DNA of 64,000 bases from an uncultured Cohaesibacter sp. GTDB taxonomy: Bacteria > Pseudomonadota > Alphaproteobacteria > Rhizobiales > Cohaesibacteraceae. The first letter of the stretch is position 1; the number at the start of each line of letters is the position of its first letter. Position numbers and translations under genes: made by a program. Location: contig NZ_OY782507.1 in assembly GCF_963677725.1 (NCBI RefSeq), forward strand, positions 1,550,001 to 1,614,000, given 5' to 3'. This document shows positions 17,581-28,862 of this stretch, piece after piece. The notes beneath the pieces are model-generated. The model made no database searches and had not been told where the DNA came from. It saw only the letters and a program-made list of their open reading frames with translations.

Positions 17581-19731
17581 TTACGAAGTCCGTACTTTTT
17601 CCAAGAACTCATTGAGTTTTACCGAAAGCAAGTCACCGTTGGTCGCCAACTCTGCTGCGGCTGACTGAACCTGAGCTGCCGCAGTGCCCGTTTCGGCGGC
17701 GGCATGGGTGACACTGGCAATGTTTGCAGATACTTCTCCTGTGCCTGCAGCGGCTTCTTGAACATTGTTGGCAATTTCGTTTGTCGCTGCCAGTTGGTCC
17801 TCAATAGCGATTGCGACGGCTTCCGATATATCACTCATCTTGGAGATCGTTCGGCTGATACCGTCAATGCGGTCGACGGAATCCTGTGTGGATGCCTGCA
17901 TTGACGTGATTTGTGAAGCAATTTCGTCCGTCGCTTTTGCGGTCTGGCTTGCCAGAGCCTTAACCTCAGAGGCCACAACGGCAAACCCTTTGCCCGCCTC
18001 ACCTGCCCTGGCCGCCTCAATTGTGGCATTGAGGGCCAGGAGATTTGTTTGATTGGCGATGTCCTGAATCATTTCAACGACACTACCGATCTTTCTGGCG
18101 CCTTCCATCAACTCGGTAACCGTCATATTCGCCGACGAAGCTTCGGCGACGGCTTGGGTGGAGATCTCTTTTGATTCTGCGACCTGACGCCCAATCTCAT
18201 TAACGGATGCTGACAGCTCTTCGGTTGCGGCTGCGACCGTCTGAACATTTGACGTCGCTTCTTCGGACGCAGCTGCAACTGCTGTGGCCTGATTGGAAGT
18301 CTCTTCAGCATTGGCTGCCATCAAAGATGCCGTTGCATTCAGCTCTGTCGCGGAAGACGTAACGGTTTCAACAACAGCCCCGACTGCGCCTTCAAACTCG
18401 TTGGCAAGCTGGCGCATCATTGCCTTTTTCTGTTGTTCCGCTTGTTTCTCAGCCTCCAATTGATGCGCCTTCAAGCGTTCCGCTTCTGCCATCTTTTCTT
18501 TGAAAATCTGAACCGCTTTGGCCATGCGGCCCACCTCGTCTTTCCGATCTTGGTCGGGGATGGTGACGGAGAAATCTTGATCAGACAAACGCGCCATGAC
18601 ACTGGCGATGGCTACCAACGGATTTGCAATGCCCTTGGCCACGAACCAGCCCAAAACCGCAACACCAACCAAGATGACTAACGAAAAAATGAGTATGGTA
18701 AGTTTCAACTGAGAAATCGGGGCATTGATCTCGGCAAGATCCTTTTCACCTATGATCGCCCACTTCACTCCATCAAACTCAAAGGACGTGTAGGCAGCAA
18801 GCACAGGAACATTCCGATAGTCGCGTGTCTCAATAACACCTGTCTGACCACTCAAAGCTGCGGTAACAGATTTGCTGTCAATTTTGCGCGAAAGGATCGT
18901 CGACTTTTGCGAGAAGCGAGAGTCACTACGCATCAGGTGATCTTCGCCGACAAGATAGGTTTCGCCCGTCTCGCCCATGCCTTCTTTTGCTTGCATGACT
19001 TCGTTGATGCGGCCAATCGGCATCTGAAATGCAAGCACGCCCAGCAGCTTTCCGTCTTTAATGATTGGCGTTGCCATGAAGCTGGCGGGAGCATCATGGC
19101 TGGGACTATATGGCTGGAAATCGGTGAATGCGACGGTCTTGGTGTCTTGGCTTTTGCGAGCAATCTGGAAAACCTTGCTAAGGTCGGAATTTTTCCATCG
19201 ACCGCCGACAAGATTTGTCGCGTAGTCGAGTTCCTTGAAAACGGTGTATACGAGGTTCCCATTGGGGTCGAACAGGAAGATGTCATAATAGCCGCGGGCT
19301 TCCAGAAACTGACGGAACCACGGATGAAAACGAGCATGGACTTGATTGTAGGAATTGTCAGTAGTGGCTCGATCCAGCTTGTGCTTTTCACCCAAAGGGT
19401 GAGAGTTGTCGCTGATATAGTCTTTCTGAAGCACGGTTTCAGCTGTTGAACCGAGTTCCGAGAATGCTTTCGAAAACTCTAAAACAGCCATTTGAGATTG
19501 CTCCGACGTCGCAAGTGTTGTCAGATCTTCCCTGATGCTGCTTATATAGAACTTCAGCTCGTGTGCTCTGGCTGCGGTAATGGACGTCAGCTGGTTGACA
19601 TTCTGAACATTCAACGCATCGCTTGCTTTTATGATGCTGAGCGTACTCACCGCAGTGACCGAGATCAGAGCGATAATTCCAACCAGCACTGGGATCTTTT
19701 TTGAAAGAGTGATATTCGATAATCTCAACAT
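17581..19731 (-). CDS. Methyl-accepting chemotaxis protein with periplasmic Cache domain
   Basis: This 716-residue transmembrane chemoreceptor has TM1 at about 12-32. A large periplasmic sensor (about 35-340) with dCache-like strands follows, including [19 protein letters not shown] and [23 protein letters not shown]2 is at about 345-365, then HAMP (about 366-420) and a cytoplasmic signalling hairpin with the invariant tip [21 protein letters not shown] near 545-565. No CheR-tethering pentapeptide is seen at the C-terminus (EKVRTS). AAGG precedes the start. Dicarboxylate/amino-acid-like ligands are common for dCache, but none can be named. It belongs to a five-member chemoreceptor set in this window. 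Confidence 0.93.
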   Translation of the reverse strand: MLRLSNITLSKKIPVLVGIIALISVTAVSTLSIIKASDALNVQNVNQLTSITAARAHELKFYISSIREDLTTLATSEQSQMAVLEFSKAFSELGSTAETVLQKDYISDNSHPLGEKHKLDRATTDNSYNQVHARFHPWFRQFLEARGYYDIFLFDPNGNLVYTVFKELDYATNLVGGRWKNSDLSKVFQIARKSQDTKTVAFTDFQPYSPSHDAPASFMATPIIKDGKLLGVLAFQMPIGRINEVMQAKEGMGETGETYLVGEDHLMRSDSRFSQKSTILSRKIDSKSVTAALSGQTGVIETRDYRNVPVLAAYTSFEFDGVKWAIIGEKDLAEINAPISQLKLTILIFSLVILVGVAVLGWFVAKGIANPLVAIASVMARLSDQDFSVTIPDQDRKDEVGRMAKAVQIFKEKMAEAERLKAHQLEAEKQAEQQKKAMMRQLANEFEGAVGAVVETVTSSATELNATASLMAANAEETSNQATAVAAASEEATSNVQTVAAATEELSASVNEIGRQVAESKEISTQAVAEASSANMTVTELMEGARKIGSVVEMIQDIANQTNLLALNATIEAARAGEAGKGFAVVASEVKALASQTAKATDEIASQITSMQASTQDSVDRIDGISRTISKMSDISEAVAIAIEDQLAATNEIANNVQEAAAGTGEVSANIASVTHAAAETGTAAAQVQSAAAELATNGDLLSVKLNEFLEKVRTS

Positions 19732-20146
19732 CAGAACCTTGCCACTTCACTAAGCTTCTCCCTGCGTCACTTAGCCAATTCAAAGTTAAATATCATTTAA
19801 GGTTATATCTGTTCAAATATTCCAGCCGCCTTTTGCTTCGTGTAATTACTTATCAATTGAATCCTGAGTTAAAAAACCAATCCAAATTATTGATAGTTGT
19901 TCCTTTTAGTAATTACATCTCATCGAATATTCTAAAACACTATAAATATCATATAAGTATTGGTCTAAACAGCCGCGGTGTAGCAAATGTCTTGATTGTT
20001 CGCAGTGGCTGAATTCTGAAAGAGCGCAGCGGATTCTCACTTGCCCTTCGACACGCCAATGCTGCAGCATCAACGAGGGGCTCTTTATGGGAAGATCATC
20101 AGAGCCATTGTTTATTCGGTGAATGGTGGTCGTAGGCCGCGAGCCC
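19732..20146. other. AT-rich upstream region of the chemoreceptor
   Basis: This gene-free stretch contains the promoter region of the leftward chemoreceptor (AT-rich, 19780-19960). Around 19975-20090 it has words related to the dispersed repeat (GCGGATTC, AATGCTGCAGCAT). An 80-residue antisense frame here has no ribosome site and overlaps the repeat words, so it is not called. Confidence 0.4.
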
Positions 20147-20185
20147 AAAAAAAGAGGCTCCGCAATCGATTGGGGAGCCTCTTTT
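20147..20185 (-). terminator. Bidirectional rho-independent terminator after chemoreceptor
   Basis: The stem GAGGCTCC (20154-20161) with GGAGCCTC (20174-20181) has an A7-8 run on one side and T4 on the other. On the minus strand the hairpin is followed by seven or eight T, directly downstream of the chemoreceptor stop at 20205. Confidence 0.85.
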
Positions 20186-20204
20186 GTTATTCGTTGAAGC
20201 GCTT

Positions 20205-22298
20205 TTAGCCTGCGCGGATCTGAGCGATGAACTTGTCGACCTCAGTCTTCAGGGTAGCGGACTGCTGCTCCAGCTCAGATGCTGCCGACATCACTTGTCC
20301 GGATGCAGCCCCGGCCTCTTCGGAGGCTTTGGAAACAGCCATGACATTGGCGTTGACGACTTCCGTCCCTTGCGCGGCTTGATGAACGCTGCTGGAGATC
20401 TCGCCTGTGGCGGCAGACTGCTCTTCCATCGCTGATGCAATGGCAGCAGAGATTTCATTCACTTGCTGAATGGCCTGGCTGACGCCTTGCATCGAGACAG
20501 AAGCCTCATTGGTTGCAGACTGAACCTCACCGATCTGTTGTGCAATTTCCTCTGTTGCCTTCGCTGTTTGGCCAGCAAGATCTTTTACCTCGGCAGCAAC
20601 CACTGCGAACCCTTTGCCAGCCTCTCCGGCTCGGGCAGATTCAATGGTCGCATTCAACGCCAGAAGGTTGGTTTGCTCGGCGATCTTGGAAATCATCTCA
20701 ACGACGGCACCAATTTTGGAAGAGGTTTCGGCCAAAGTGGACATTTGCACGTTGGTCGCACTGACCTTTTCCACCGCGTCGATCGAGGCTTTCGATGCGT
20801 TGCCCACTTGTAGGGAAATCTCGGAAATCGTGCTGTTCATTTCCTCTGTTGCGGTCGCAACTGTCTGGACATTGCTGGAGGTTTGTTGCGATGCAGCTGA
20901 CGCCTCGGTTGCTTGACGTTCGGTCTCGACGGCGACGTCGGACATCATTTTTGCGCTCGTGTTCAATTGGGCTGATGCTGCCGAAACGGAATTGACAACC
21001 GTGCCGATCTGAGCGTCAAACTCTTCGGCCATGTCCATCATGATTTTGCGTTTTTCTGCCTCCGCCCGCAATTCCTGCTCGCGCTGCTCGGCTTCAAGCT
21101 CTTGTGCCCGTATGCCATTTTGCTTAAAGACATCGACCGCCCGAGCCATCTGCCCGAGTTCGTCGGCTCTTTCGCCACCTGGAACAACAGTGGAATAATC
21201 CTGATTGGAAAGCCGCGCCATTGCATTTGTCAGGCTAAGGATCGGTTTGGTAATGCCACGAGCAATAAAGAAGGCAGCCAGGAGACCTGCGACAAGAGCA
21301 AAGGCGCTCACAATGGCCAGCAAATACTCAGCGCTGTTGATGCCTTCGTTCACTTCTTTTTGAAGTTTCATTTGGTCCTTATCGGCAGATTCAGTTATTT
21401 CTTCAGATTCTGCCAATATAGTCTTTGCGTTTGAATTCAACTCTTTATCACGAACTGTATTGCGCGCAAGGATTGTCTTGTTCAGATCTTTTACGGATAG
21501 AATATAGTTCGGAAGGACCTTTTGAATTTTCGAAAGCAACATGCGCCGTTGCGGATTCTGAAGGCTTGTATCGAGCTGCGCCAACGCATCTTCCAAAATG
21601 GAAAGCTCTGACAGGGTGCGATCAATCGCTTCTTGCGTGTTGTCGTCAAGAAATTTCATGACATACAGTCTTGCGAGCAGCAAATGCTCTTGTGCCGTGC
21701 CTGCATAACTGGCTGACTCATAGTCATTTGCAGCAAACGCGCCTTCGCGAATATCTGAAAGAAGCTTGCGAATATCGATACCAACCACACCCAATCTCTT
21801 ATAAACGAGATCGTTGCGGTGATCTGTCAACTCTGCCACGCGATCAAAGCCGGCCTTGTATTCGGCGAGATTCAAACGAATTTTGTCGAGCAAAGCAACG
21901 CGCGTAGGATTATGGATTTCTTTGCCTGCAGCATCCATCAGCGTCAGAATATCTTTGTATCGTTTGCTGAATTGGGCCTTTTCGTCGTTATCAGAGGTTG
22001 CGAAAAAATCTTTTAAAGACAACTGAGAAAGTAAAACCGCGTTCTCGAGATTATTCACGAGCAAGGCGTCTCCGGACATATCGCTATAACTTGCAAAGCT
22101 TAGCTTCTGGCCGTTGAATGAACTGATTGAAAAGCCAGCAAGACAAACAAGAAGCAGCAGAACTGTTGCAAAACCTGCATAAATCCGTGAACCGACTTTA
22201 AATCGAGACAAAAAGGATCCCGATTTCTTCAATTCATCTTGACTGGGTGGATTATCCCCAACCACTGCAGTGGCGAGATTTTCGGAAAGACTAGACAT
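20205..22298 (-). CDS. Methyl-accepting chemotaxis protein, helical (HBM-like) sensor
   Basis: This 697-residue transmembrane chemoreceptor has an unusual 30-residue cytoplasmic leader before TM1 (about 37-57). The periplasmic part of about 250 residues is almost entirely helical, as in helical-bimodular (HBM) or double four-helix-bundle sensors. TM2 (about 315-337), HAMP and the signalling domain with [21 protein letters not shown] follow. The ATG at 22298 with CGGAG upstream is preferred over the open frame 15 codons earlier. HBM receptors often sense TCA intermediates and polyamines; the ligand here is unknown. Confidence 0.92.
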   Translation of the reverse strand: MSSLSENLATAVVGDNPPSQDELKKSGSFLSRFKVGSRIYAGFATVLLLLVCLAGFSISSFNGQKLSFASYSDMSGDALLVNNLENAVLLSQLSLKDFFATSDNDEKAQFSKRYKDILTLMDAAGKEIHNPTRVALLDKIRLNLAEYKAGFDRVAELTDHRNDLVYKRLGVVGIDIRKLLSDIREGAFAANDYESASYAGTAQEHLLLARLYVMKFLDDNTQEAIDRTLSELSILEDALAQLDTSLQNPQRRMLLSKIQKVLPNYILSVKDLNKTILARNTVRDKELNSNAKTILAESEEITESADKDQMKLQKEVNEGINSAEYLLAIVSAFALVAGLLAAFFIARGITKPILSLTNAMARLSNQDYSTVVPGGERADELGQMARAVDVFKQNGIRAQELEAEQREQELRAEAEKRKIMMDMAEEFDAQIGTVVNSVSAASAQLNTSAKMMSDVAVETERQATEASAASQQTSSNVQTVATATEEMNSTISEISLQVGNASKASIDAVEKVSATNVQMSTLAETSSKIGAVVEMISKIAEQTNLLALNATIESARAGEAGKGFAVVAAEVKDLAGQTAKATEEIAQQIGEVQSATNEASVSMQGVSQAIQQVNEISAAIASAMEEQSAATGEISSSVHQAAQGTEVVNANVMAVSKASEEAGAASGQVMSAASELEQQSATLKTEVDKFIAQIRAG

Positions 22299-22947
22299 CG
22301 CAGATGATCTCCGAGTTATAGAACAATTGGAGCTCGCCCACACTTAAGCTCGGCGGGAATTCAGAAAGTCACGATGCTGAAAGTCATTTCATCAGCTGTA
22401 TTGCGCCACTTTAACCAAATTTATAATTACTATTATCTTAACGAGATTGGTTAATTTTTCGTAAAAATTTCAAATAAAGATAAATGTTTTTACCTATTTT
22501 AAAGAATTCCTTCCCCAACCAACATGACTTACTAAAATATTCATAAGTTAAAATAGTTAATTATGACATCGTAAAAAAAGACAATGTTATAAGTATGGTC
22601 TATATATATTACCATCCCAAGCACCGACAATATAAGTCATTCTAAACACTTGATAAGTTTAACTTCACGGTTTCATAAGTCTTCCATGCCGCCCGCGCAA
22701 TTCCACCTGCGCCAGCAATCACAACGAAACCATGACCGAGCTTGAGAAAGCGAACCACTTCTGGCTGTGACACGCTTGACCGATTCCGGCGATAGGCCGC
22801 TTGAAGCGCTCTGAAGACCTTCATGTAGGCAGCCGGTCGCCCCTCATGTGCAGAGGTTCAAATACCCAAGTGTCAAAAAGACCGTCTTGATCTGTTTGAT
22901 CGAGAAAGCCTCTTTGTTGCGGAATATTATGCTTTCAAAGAAGCGGC
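22299..22947. other. Long AT-rich intergenic region
   Basis: The 22380-22640 part is strongly AT-rich and probably holds the chemoreceptor promoter. A 60-codon leftward frame (22642-22824, start MKVFRALQAAYRRNRSSVSQ) has one possible membrane helix and better codon use. It could be a tiny membrane protein, but has no recognised family and no clear ribosome site. Confidence 0.35.
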
Positions 22948-25509
22948 TCAAGTCCTTGACAGGTCCAGAAGGCGCGCAATTGCGTCTTTGTCGTAGGGCT
23001 TGCTGATGATTTGATACGTCGCCAGATCATCGGGCAGTGTCACCCCTTCCCCATATCCGGAAGCAAAAGCAAGCGCTATTCCCTCCGCTTTCAGCCTGCG
23101 TCCAATTTCGTAGCTCGTGTTGCCACCAAGATTGATGTCCAGGAGCGCGAAATCGAACTTACGGGACGCAGCCTCAATCGCCTCAAGGCCGGCTTCAACG
23201 GTCGATACGACGCTTATCTCCGCTGCACCAAGTGTCCTGAAGTTTTCTTCCGCTTCCATTGCAATGATGAAATTGTCTTCAACGACGAGAATACTCCGAA
23301 GCTTAAGCGAAGCCTGAGGCTCAGGCTCAAAGGCGGGAATAATCTCTTCGGGCTCTGGATCTGGCTGCTGCATGATCTCGATATGCTGAGCGGGAATGGA
23401 AAACTCCGCGATCACACCATCGGGCGGATACTCTATTTTTGTCTTTCCAGCCAGTTCAAAGGGTATCGTGCGCTCGACAATGACTGACCCGAAGCCCCGC
23501 CGTGTCGGCGGCGTCACCTTGGGGCCTCCCTTTTCTGTCCAGAGAATTTTCAACCCGTTATCGATTTCGACTTCAAGATCCATATGGACCACACCGGTCG
23601 TATCCGAAAGCGCGCCATACTTCGCCGAGTTGGTTATCATCTCATGAATGACCAGAGCCATGGAAGCATAGGCCTGGGGAGCCAGAAGGACATCTTCCCC
23701 TTTGATTATGAGCCGGTTCTTCTTCTCCAGCAGATAGCTCTCTGCTTCTGTATTGACCAGCTTTTTGAACGAGGCTGGCGACCAGTTCTGCTGGGTGATC
23801 TGATCATGCGCGAGAGCAAGCGCGTGCACGCGACTGTCAAGTTTTTCGACAAATTCCGCGGCGGTCTGGTTTCCGGAGTTGGACTGCGAGATAAGCCCCC
23901 TGACAAGCCCAAGAATGTTGCGAACGCGGTGGTTCAGTTCGGCAATGAGGATCTCCTGACGCTCAGTCGCCAGCTTACGCTCCCGTCCGGCTTCATCGGT
24001 CAAACGCAACACGACCTCAAGGAGCATGATGCGCAGCTGTGTTGCGGTGCGCAGATCCTGTGGCAACCAGCGAGCACTGGTATTCTTGACCTCTGCCTGC
24101 CAGGCCTCGAAACTCTCGCGGGGCTGAAGGCGTGAGCCATTGGGGCCGTAGGTGACAACCTTTTGCGGGTTGCCTGCCCAACGAACCTGTTGCACCAGCT
24201 CTTTGCGGAAGAATAGAATATAGTCGCTCGGAAGCCGGGACAGCGGAATGGAGAGCAACCCGGACGCCTTGGCCGAATAGCGCTTGGCGCTTTCAAGGAA
24301 TTGCGAAAGCTCATGGGTCGCAAAAACCTCATTGCCCGGCTTGGCATTCAATGCACTGCATATTTCCAGAATATCGTTATGGTCGGGTGTCGTGCCCCCC
24401 ACACTGACATCCTGATCTTGAACAAGAGCATAGCCATCCGCCTTCAGAATCTTTGCGAAGGATTCTGTTGAGGACCTAAGCAGATCCGGCGTGTTTTGAT
24501 AGGAAGACAGGGTTTTGGAGATTTCTGCCGTCAAATGCGCGACGCATTCGTCATTCTCGTGCTCTTGGGCAGCCAACCGCGTTTCAAGAACCATCGAGAA
24601 CATATGCCCGAACAGCAGCGCTGAATTTCGCTCCCGCATTGACGGAGTATGCGGGGAATTATGATGGCAGGCAATGAGGCCCCACAGCTCACCGCGAACA
24701 ATGATCGAGATCGACATGGAGGCGCCGACCCCCATGTTTCTAAGATATTCCAGATGTATGGGCGAGACCGACCGCAAGCTGCTATTGGACAGGTCAAAGA
24801 GTGGCTGCCGATCGGTTTTACTGTCTATGCTCGCAAGGATTGGAGCCCCTTGATCGGATACATCAGCGATGATGCGAATAGGGTTTTTCAGATAGAGCGC
24901 CCTTGCCTGTTTGGGAATATCCGAGGCCGGATAGCGCAATTGCAGGAAGGATTCCATGTTGGTGCGTTTGACTTCCGCAACGACCTCACCGCTATCGTCG
25001 GGGTGGAATTTGTATAGCATCACCCTGTCAAAGCCAGTGATTGCGTTGACGAACCGCACTGCGTGTGAATAGAGGGCCTTAAGCTCATCAAGGTCCGACA
25101 TCCTATTGATCGCGGAACGAACATTCGCAACGTCGGTTGATAATCCATTCTGCGACCCGGCAGGTTCGAACTCCATGACGATGTGTCCGTCCATCAAATG
25201 GACCGAAACGTCGAAGCGATCAGATGACTCCGCAATAGCAACATCATAGACAAGCTCGACATTGCTGTGAGGCCGTAGCATCTGAAGTCTGTTGCGGATC
25301 GCATGCACGGTATCGGGCGGCAATAGCTGGGATGCCGGTGCGCCGAGCAGATCGGCCGGGGCTATTGAGCAGAATGTGTCCGCATTGTTAGAAACGTGGG
25401 TAACGATCCAGTTCTTGTCTGTCGCAAGAAGGAAACCGAATTTTTGTATCCGACCCAGCAGATGAATGGGCTCGCGATCACAGTTTGTCAGATCAACTTC
25501 ATTGGGCAT
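22948..25509 (-). CDS. bphP: Bacteriophytochrome histidine kinase with C-terminal receiver
   Basis: This 853-residue red/far-red photoreceptor has the biliverdin-attaching cysteine C10 in the N-terminal TNCDREPIHLLGRIQ motif. A PAS and a GAF domain follow, with the phytochrome motif RYPASDIPKQARALY. A PHY domain comes next, then a HWE/HisKA_2 kinase with phospho-acceptor ELNHRVRNILGLVRGLI (about 565-582) and ATPase. A response-regulator domain closes the protein, with phosphate site LLDINLGG near 795. The ATG at 25509 overlaps the heme oxygenase stop by 11 bp. The longer frame, starting 26 codons earlier, lies inside bphO. It probably signals light through an internal phosphorelay. Confidence 0.93.
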   Translation of the reverse strand: MPNEVDLTNCDREPIHLLGRIQKFGFLLATDKNWIVTHVSNNADTFCSIAPADLLGAPASQLLPPDTVHAIRNRLQMLRPHSNVELVYDVAIAESSDRFDVSVHLMDGHIVMEFEPAGSQNGLSTDVANVRSAINRMSDLDELKALYSHAVRFVNAITGFDRVMLYKFHPDDSGEVVAEVKRTNMESFLQLRYPASDIPKQARALYLKNPIRIIADVSDQGAPILASIDSKTDRQPLFDLSNSSLRSVSPIHLEYLRNMGVGASMSISIIVRGELWGLIACHHNSPHTPSMRERNSALLFGHMFSMVLETRLAAQEHENDECVAHLTAEISKTLSSYQNTPDLLRSSTESFAKILKADGYALVQDQDVSVGGTTPDHNDILEICSALNAKPGNEVFATHELSQFLESAKRYSAKASGLLSIPLSRLPSDYILFFRKELVQQVRWAGNPQKVVTYGPNGSRLQPRESFEAWQAEVKNTSARWLPQDLRTATQLRIMLLEVVLRLTDEAGRERKLATERQEILIAELNHRVRNILGLVRGLISQSNSGNQTAAEFVEKLDSRVHALALAHDQITQQNWSPASFKKLVNTEAESYLLEKKNRLIIKGEDVLLAPQAYASMALVIHEMITNSAKYGALSDTTGVVHMDLEVEIDNGLKILWTEKGGPKVTPPTRRGFGSVIVERTIPFELAGKTKIEYPPDGVIAEFSIPAQHIEIMQQPDPEPEEIIPAFEPEPQASLKLRSILVVEDNFIIAMEAEENFRTLGAAEISVVSTVEAGLEAIEAASRKFDFALLDINLGGNTSYEIGRRLKAEGIALAFASGYGEGVTLPDDLATYQIISKPYDKDAIARLLDLSRT

Positions 25510-26086
25510 GGCGGCACCTGTCTTGTCCAATTGCAGCGAGATAGACGAAAAAGACATCTTGAGCCGAAATGATGGCTTCTCGGACATCGTGTCCTGTCAT
25601 GTCCAGCGACGAGACCCAGCCTTTGAAGGTCTTCCAGTAAGGCTCGCCCATTCCGTGTTCCAGAAAGCTTGTAGGCAACTCCGGGTTCTCTTTCTTTAGC
25701 TTCTTGCTGAGAAAGGCTCCCCCCAGACGAGAGCCCTCCAAAACATAAGAAATGCCAACAACCGAAGCGTCGTTTTGAAGGAAAAAGAAATCGGCGGAAC
25801 CAAGATCAACGACCTCATCCTTGCCATCGAATGGCTCCATTGCCTTTAGATCCTCTTCTACGCACAAGGCTCGGAGCCTCGATGTCGCGTTGGGGATCGC
25901 ATGGAATGCGGGCTGTTCAAGCAGCCAGAGCTCCAGTTTTGGCAAAATGCATGCATGCATCATCAAGAAGCGTTTATATCCATACAACGTAGTCAGATCA
26001 TGCTTCGAAATTTCCGCATCCAGCGTCTCATGTAGATGCCGGGTATGTGTTCTCAACTGCTCTAGTGGCTGCTCTAGTGGCTGCAT
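25499..26086 (-). CDS. bphO: Heme oxygenase (bacteriophytochrome-associated)
   Basis: This 195-residue enzyme opens heme to biliverdin IX-alpha, the chromophore of the downstream phytochrome. The proximal heme-ligand region is RTHTRHLHETLD near residues 12-23, and the distal helix glycines are in SYVLEGSRLGGAF, as in bacterial heme oxygenases. Its stop overlaps the bphP start, so the two are coupled. The ATG at 26086 follows GAGTG; a longer frame begins 20 codons upstream. The first codons include an exact 12-bp tandem duplication (26061-26084), giving PLEQPLEQ. Confidence 0.9.
   Translation of the reverse strand: MQPLEQPLEQLRTHTRHLHETLDAEISKHDLTTLYGYKRFLMMHACILPKLELWLLEQPAFHAIPNATSRLRALCVEEDLKAMEPFDGKDEVVDLGSADFFFLQNDASVVGISYVLEGSRLGGAFLSKKLKKENPELPTSFLEHGMGEPYWKTFKGWVSSLDMTGHDVREAIISAQDVFFVYLAAIGQDRCRHAQ
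26061..26084. repeat. 12-bp tandem repeat at bphO start
   Basis: TCTAGTGGCTGC is present twice in direct succession, in frame within the first codons of bphO, duplicating PLEQ. It could vary in copy number without shifting frame. Confidence 0.85.
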
Positions 26087-26805
26087 TGTCACTCTATCAA
26101 GGTGGCGGGAAAGCCCGCTTCGTATATCTAGACACAGATCAAACAATCCTGAGACAATGTCTCAAGTGCATTCTCCTGATGCTCGCGGCGATTAAGTAGG
26201 ATGCTGGTTTGATCAGAGATCTATGTCATTCTTATTTGGTTCGAACCTGTCACCACTTAACGAATGAATGAGATTCTTTAAAAAAGTCATTAAAAAAAGA
26301 CATGCTGCATCGCAAATTAAAGGGCGAAACGCGTCAATTGTCGCTTTGTTCACAGAGCCGCAGTTCCGCAGTATGAACGCACACCGGCAAATGCCACCAA
26401 CTGCATTTCAAGCTGAATTCTCAGCAGATCCTGTCAAGCTTTCGGGCAGGAATTCACCATGAAGCTGGCTAGCGCAACCTGAAGCATTGTCGAAGCACGC
26501 AACTCACTCGCATCGGCTGATAGGTGAGCAATTTTCGTCACGCCTAACGGTTAGCCGCATAGGAACATCTATTATGTTCGAGAGTGTGGTGAGGACCGAT
26601 TTTTCCGCATCCCTCAATTTTGGTGAAGCAATCCAAGAACGCGATGATTTGCAAGGACACTGCGGCTATCTGACAAATGAAGCCAGCAGTGTTGAAATGC
26701 CGCACCATCTATTCACCTTTGCCAATCAAGTTAGAACGAAATGTTAACGGGATCCTATATACAAGTAAATTAAATACCAGTTTTAATTATATAAATGGTG
26801 ATACC
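26087..26805. other. Gene-free stretch between bphO and the globin chemoreceptor
   Basis: About 700 bp without a credible gene. The rightward frame of the chemoreceptor is open back to 26677 and an 86-codon frame covers 26487-26747, but neither has a ribosome site or family resemblance. AT-rich sequence at 26745-26795 is the likely promoter/leader of the chemoreceptor. Confidence 0.45.
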
Positions 26806-28524
26806 ATGGTCCCCCACAAACGGTGTTTAGAGCCAGTCGAGTTTCTGAAATCTGGACTGCTCTGCGGCAAACAAAACACAATTTCATCCAGCGACATTTC
26901 ATCTGAGTTTGCGGAAGTAATCTGCGAGCTTTTCTCAGCTATGCAAAACAGCAGCATTTCCGGCTCTTTGCCTGAAGAAGATGAGATAAGGAAAATTACA
27001 CTCAAGCAACAAGCCGATTGGGAGGCTTTGTTCCAGCAGGATTTCGACGAGGAGTCGGTAAAGACGGCTATGAGCGCCGGGATTGACCATCAACAAAAAG
27101 GTATTCCGGCTGCTTGGTATATAGCCGGCGTTGGCCGCGCCATGCTCAGTATTCTGCCCAAAGTCGTCAAACGGTATTGGTTCCGCCCTAAAGAACTGAA
27201 TGCCGTCTTATCGACATGCATGTTTCGCGCATTCGCTGAAATGAGTGGCTCTGTTTGTGGTCAAGAGCAGTCGCTCGAAAACAGAGCGATGCAAGAAGTA
27301 CAAGATGGACGAATTGAAGCCCTAGAGAGAATGTCTCGATCTGTTGTCGAAACAAATGACATTTTGTTGCAAGTCTCGCTTTTGCGCAAAAACACACAAG
27401 ATGTGACATCGAACAGCCAGACCATATCTGCGGCGGCAACTGAGATGGTGGCCTCTGTTGGTGAATTGTCGAGAAACAGCAACGGCGTATCGAAGGAAGC
27501 CAACAAGACCAACGAAAATGTTGTCAATGGTCGCCAAACCATCCTCAAAATGTCGGATACCATGGCGCACATCTCAACCTCAGTGAAGTCAACCTCCAAC
27601 AATGTTGATGAGTTGGCGGCTGCATCCGAGCAGATTGATCAGATTGTTACCGTAATCGAAAATATCGCAGCTCAGACCAATCTTCTGGCCCTGAATGCCA
27701 CGATTGAGGCAGCAAGAGCCGGAGAAGCAGGCAAAGGATTTGCAGTTGTTGCCGCAGAAGTGAAGAATCTTGCCAATCAGACCTCACGTTCAACGGAGGA
27801 TATTATTCAGAAAATTTCCATGCTGAGAGAAGGAATGCTCAATATTCAAAAAACCATGGAGACATCAACCTCCGCTGTCAAGGAAGGTGGAGAGGCCATT
27901 GAGGACACATCAAATTTGATGGAAACGGTTTCTCAGCAGATTGGGTCTGTCTCTGTCGATATGATGGAGATTTCCAATATTATCGACAGTCAGAAGGATG
28001 CCAGCCAAGAGGTTGCACAGAGCATTGGAAGAATAGCGGACATCGCATCAAATAATAACGACATGGTTGCGATGGTTGTCACCAATTTGTCAGAAACAAC
28101 GGATTTTTATGCTCAGCAGGCAAAGCAATTATTTGATGAGGGCTCAGATGCCTCTCTCTGTTACGCAGCGAAGGTGGATCATATCTTGTTTAAGCGCATG
28201 ATTTTGGATACTTGCATTGGTGATGGAACATGGAAAAGCTCCGAAGTTCCAGATCATAACCATTGCAACTTGGGCAAATGGTATGATCACATTTCAGACC
28301 CCGTAATCCAGAACTCGCCAACCTTTAAGCAGCTGATGGGCCCCCATCAAGAAATCCATGCCGCAGGCAGACGTGCCCTAGAGGCGCATGCCCAGGAAAA
28401 TGAAGCCAACGTGCTAAAAGAACTTCATATAATGGATCAAGCGAGCAAGGAGGTTGTCACTCTTTTGGACACATTGGCCAAAGAAATCTTGAGTGAAGAA
28501 AAGCATCAAGAAGAAGCTGCGTAA
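26806..28524 (+). CDS. Soluble protoglobin-type chemoreceptor with C-terminal CZB domain
   Basis: This 572-residue chemoreceptor has no membrane segment. Residues about 25-185 match the globin-coupled/protoglobin sensor fold ([18 protein letters not shown], then [15 protein letters not shown], with H95 as proximal heme ligand). The central signalling hairpin has [21 protein letters not shown]. Residues about 456-560 match the chemoreceptor zinc-binding domain: H459, C487 in [11 protein letters not shown], and H514/H518 in PHQEIH. It should sense oxygen or redox state through heme and zinc or hypochlorite-type signals through CZB, in the cytoplasm. The start with GGTG upstream is preferred over one 43 codons earlier. 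Confidence 0.85.
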   Translation: MVPHKRCLEPVEFLKSGLLCGKQNTISSSDISSEFAEVICELFSAMQNSSISGSLPEEDEIRKITLKQQADWEALFQQDFDEESVKTAMSAGIDHQQKGIPAAWYIAGVGRAMLSILPKVVKRYWFRPKELNAVLSTCMFRAFAEMSGSVCGQEQSLENRAMQEVQDGRIEALERMSRSVVETNDILLQVSLLRKNTQDVTSNSQTISAAATEMVASVGELSRNSNGVSKEANKTNENVVNGRQTILKMSDTMAHISTSVKSTSNNVDELAAASEQIDQIVTVIENIAAQTNLLALNATIEAARAGEAGKGFAVVAAEVKNLANQTSRSTEDIIQKISMLREGMLNIQKTMETSTSAVKEGGEAIEDTSNLMETVSQQIGSVSVDMMEISNIIDSQKDASQEVAQSIGRIADIASNNNDMVAMVVTNLSETTDFYAQQAKQLFDEGSDASLCYAAKVDHILFKRMILDTCIGDGTWKSSEVPDHNHCNLGKWYDHISDPVIQNSPTFKQLMGPHQEIHAAGRRALEAHAQENEANVLKELHIMDQASKEVVTLLDTLAKEILSEEKHQEEAA

Positions 28525-28862
28525 TTTTGAAATTCTCCCCATTTTCAATGTCGATTTGGGGCGGATAGCGGACATGCCGCGATGCAGCATGTTGTTTAGA
28601 TGTAGAAGTCTCAACTTGATCTGACAAAGCGCCACCGTCAAAACGGTAACTGTCAGATCAAGTCTGAACTTCTACAGTTTAGATCCCGCAAAGGTTGATG
28701 GTTTAACGTCTTTCAAAGTGTGGGATGCTGGTCGTCAGGGTAAACGTGGCCTGTAGTATTAACTTTTCCCTCCATTTCTCCAATTTTCATATTTCTAAAT
28801 ATGTATTTTTCACTTACATCTATTGCAGGTTCTATTTGCTTTCGCATATTTGAGTTTTTTGA
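28525..28862. other. Intergenic region before acyltransferase gene
   Basis: It contains a fragment of the dispersed repeat (28562-28595, GCGGACATGCCGCGATGCAGCAT), the 76-bp inverted repeat described separately, and AT-rich promoter-like sequence at 28760-28860. Confidence 0.5.
28601..28676. repeat. 76-bp imperfect inverted repeat, IS-end-like
   Basis: The arms TGTAGAAGT..CAACTTGATCTGACA (28601-28626) and its near-complement (28651-28676) flank a 24-base centre that itself contains ACCGTCAAAACGGT. The inner 19 bases of one arm recur exactly at 17383-17401. The structure is that of two IS termini brought together, or of a miniature element. Confidence 0.6.
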
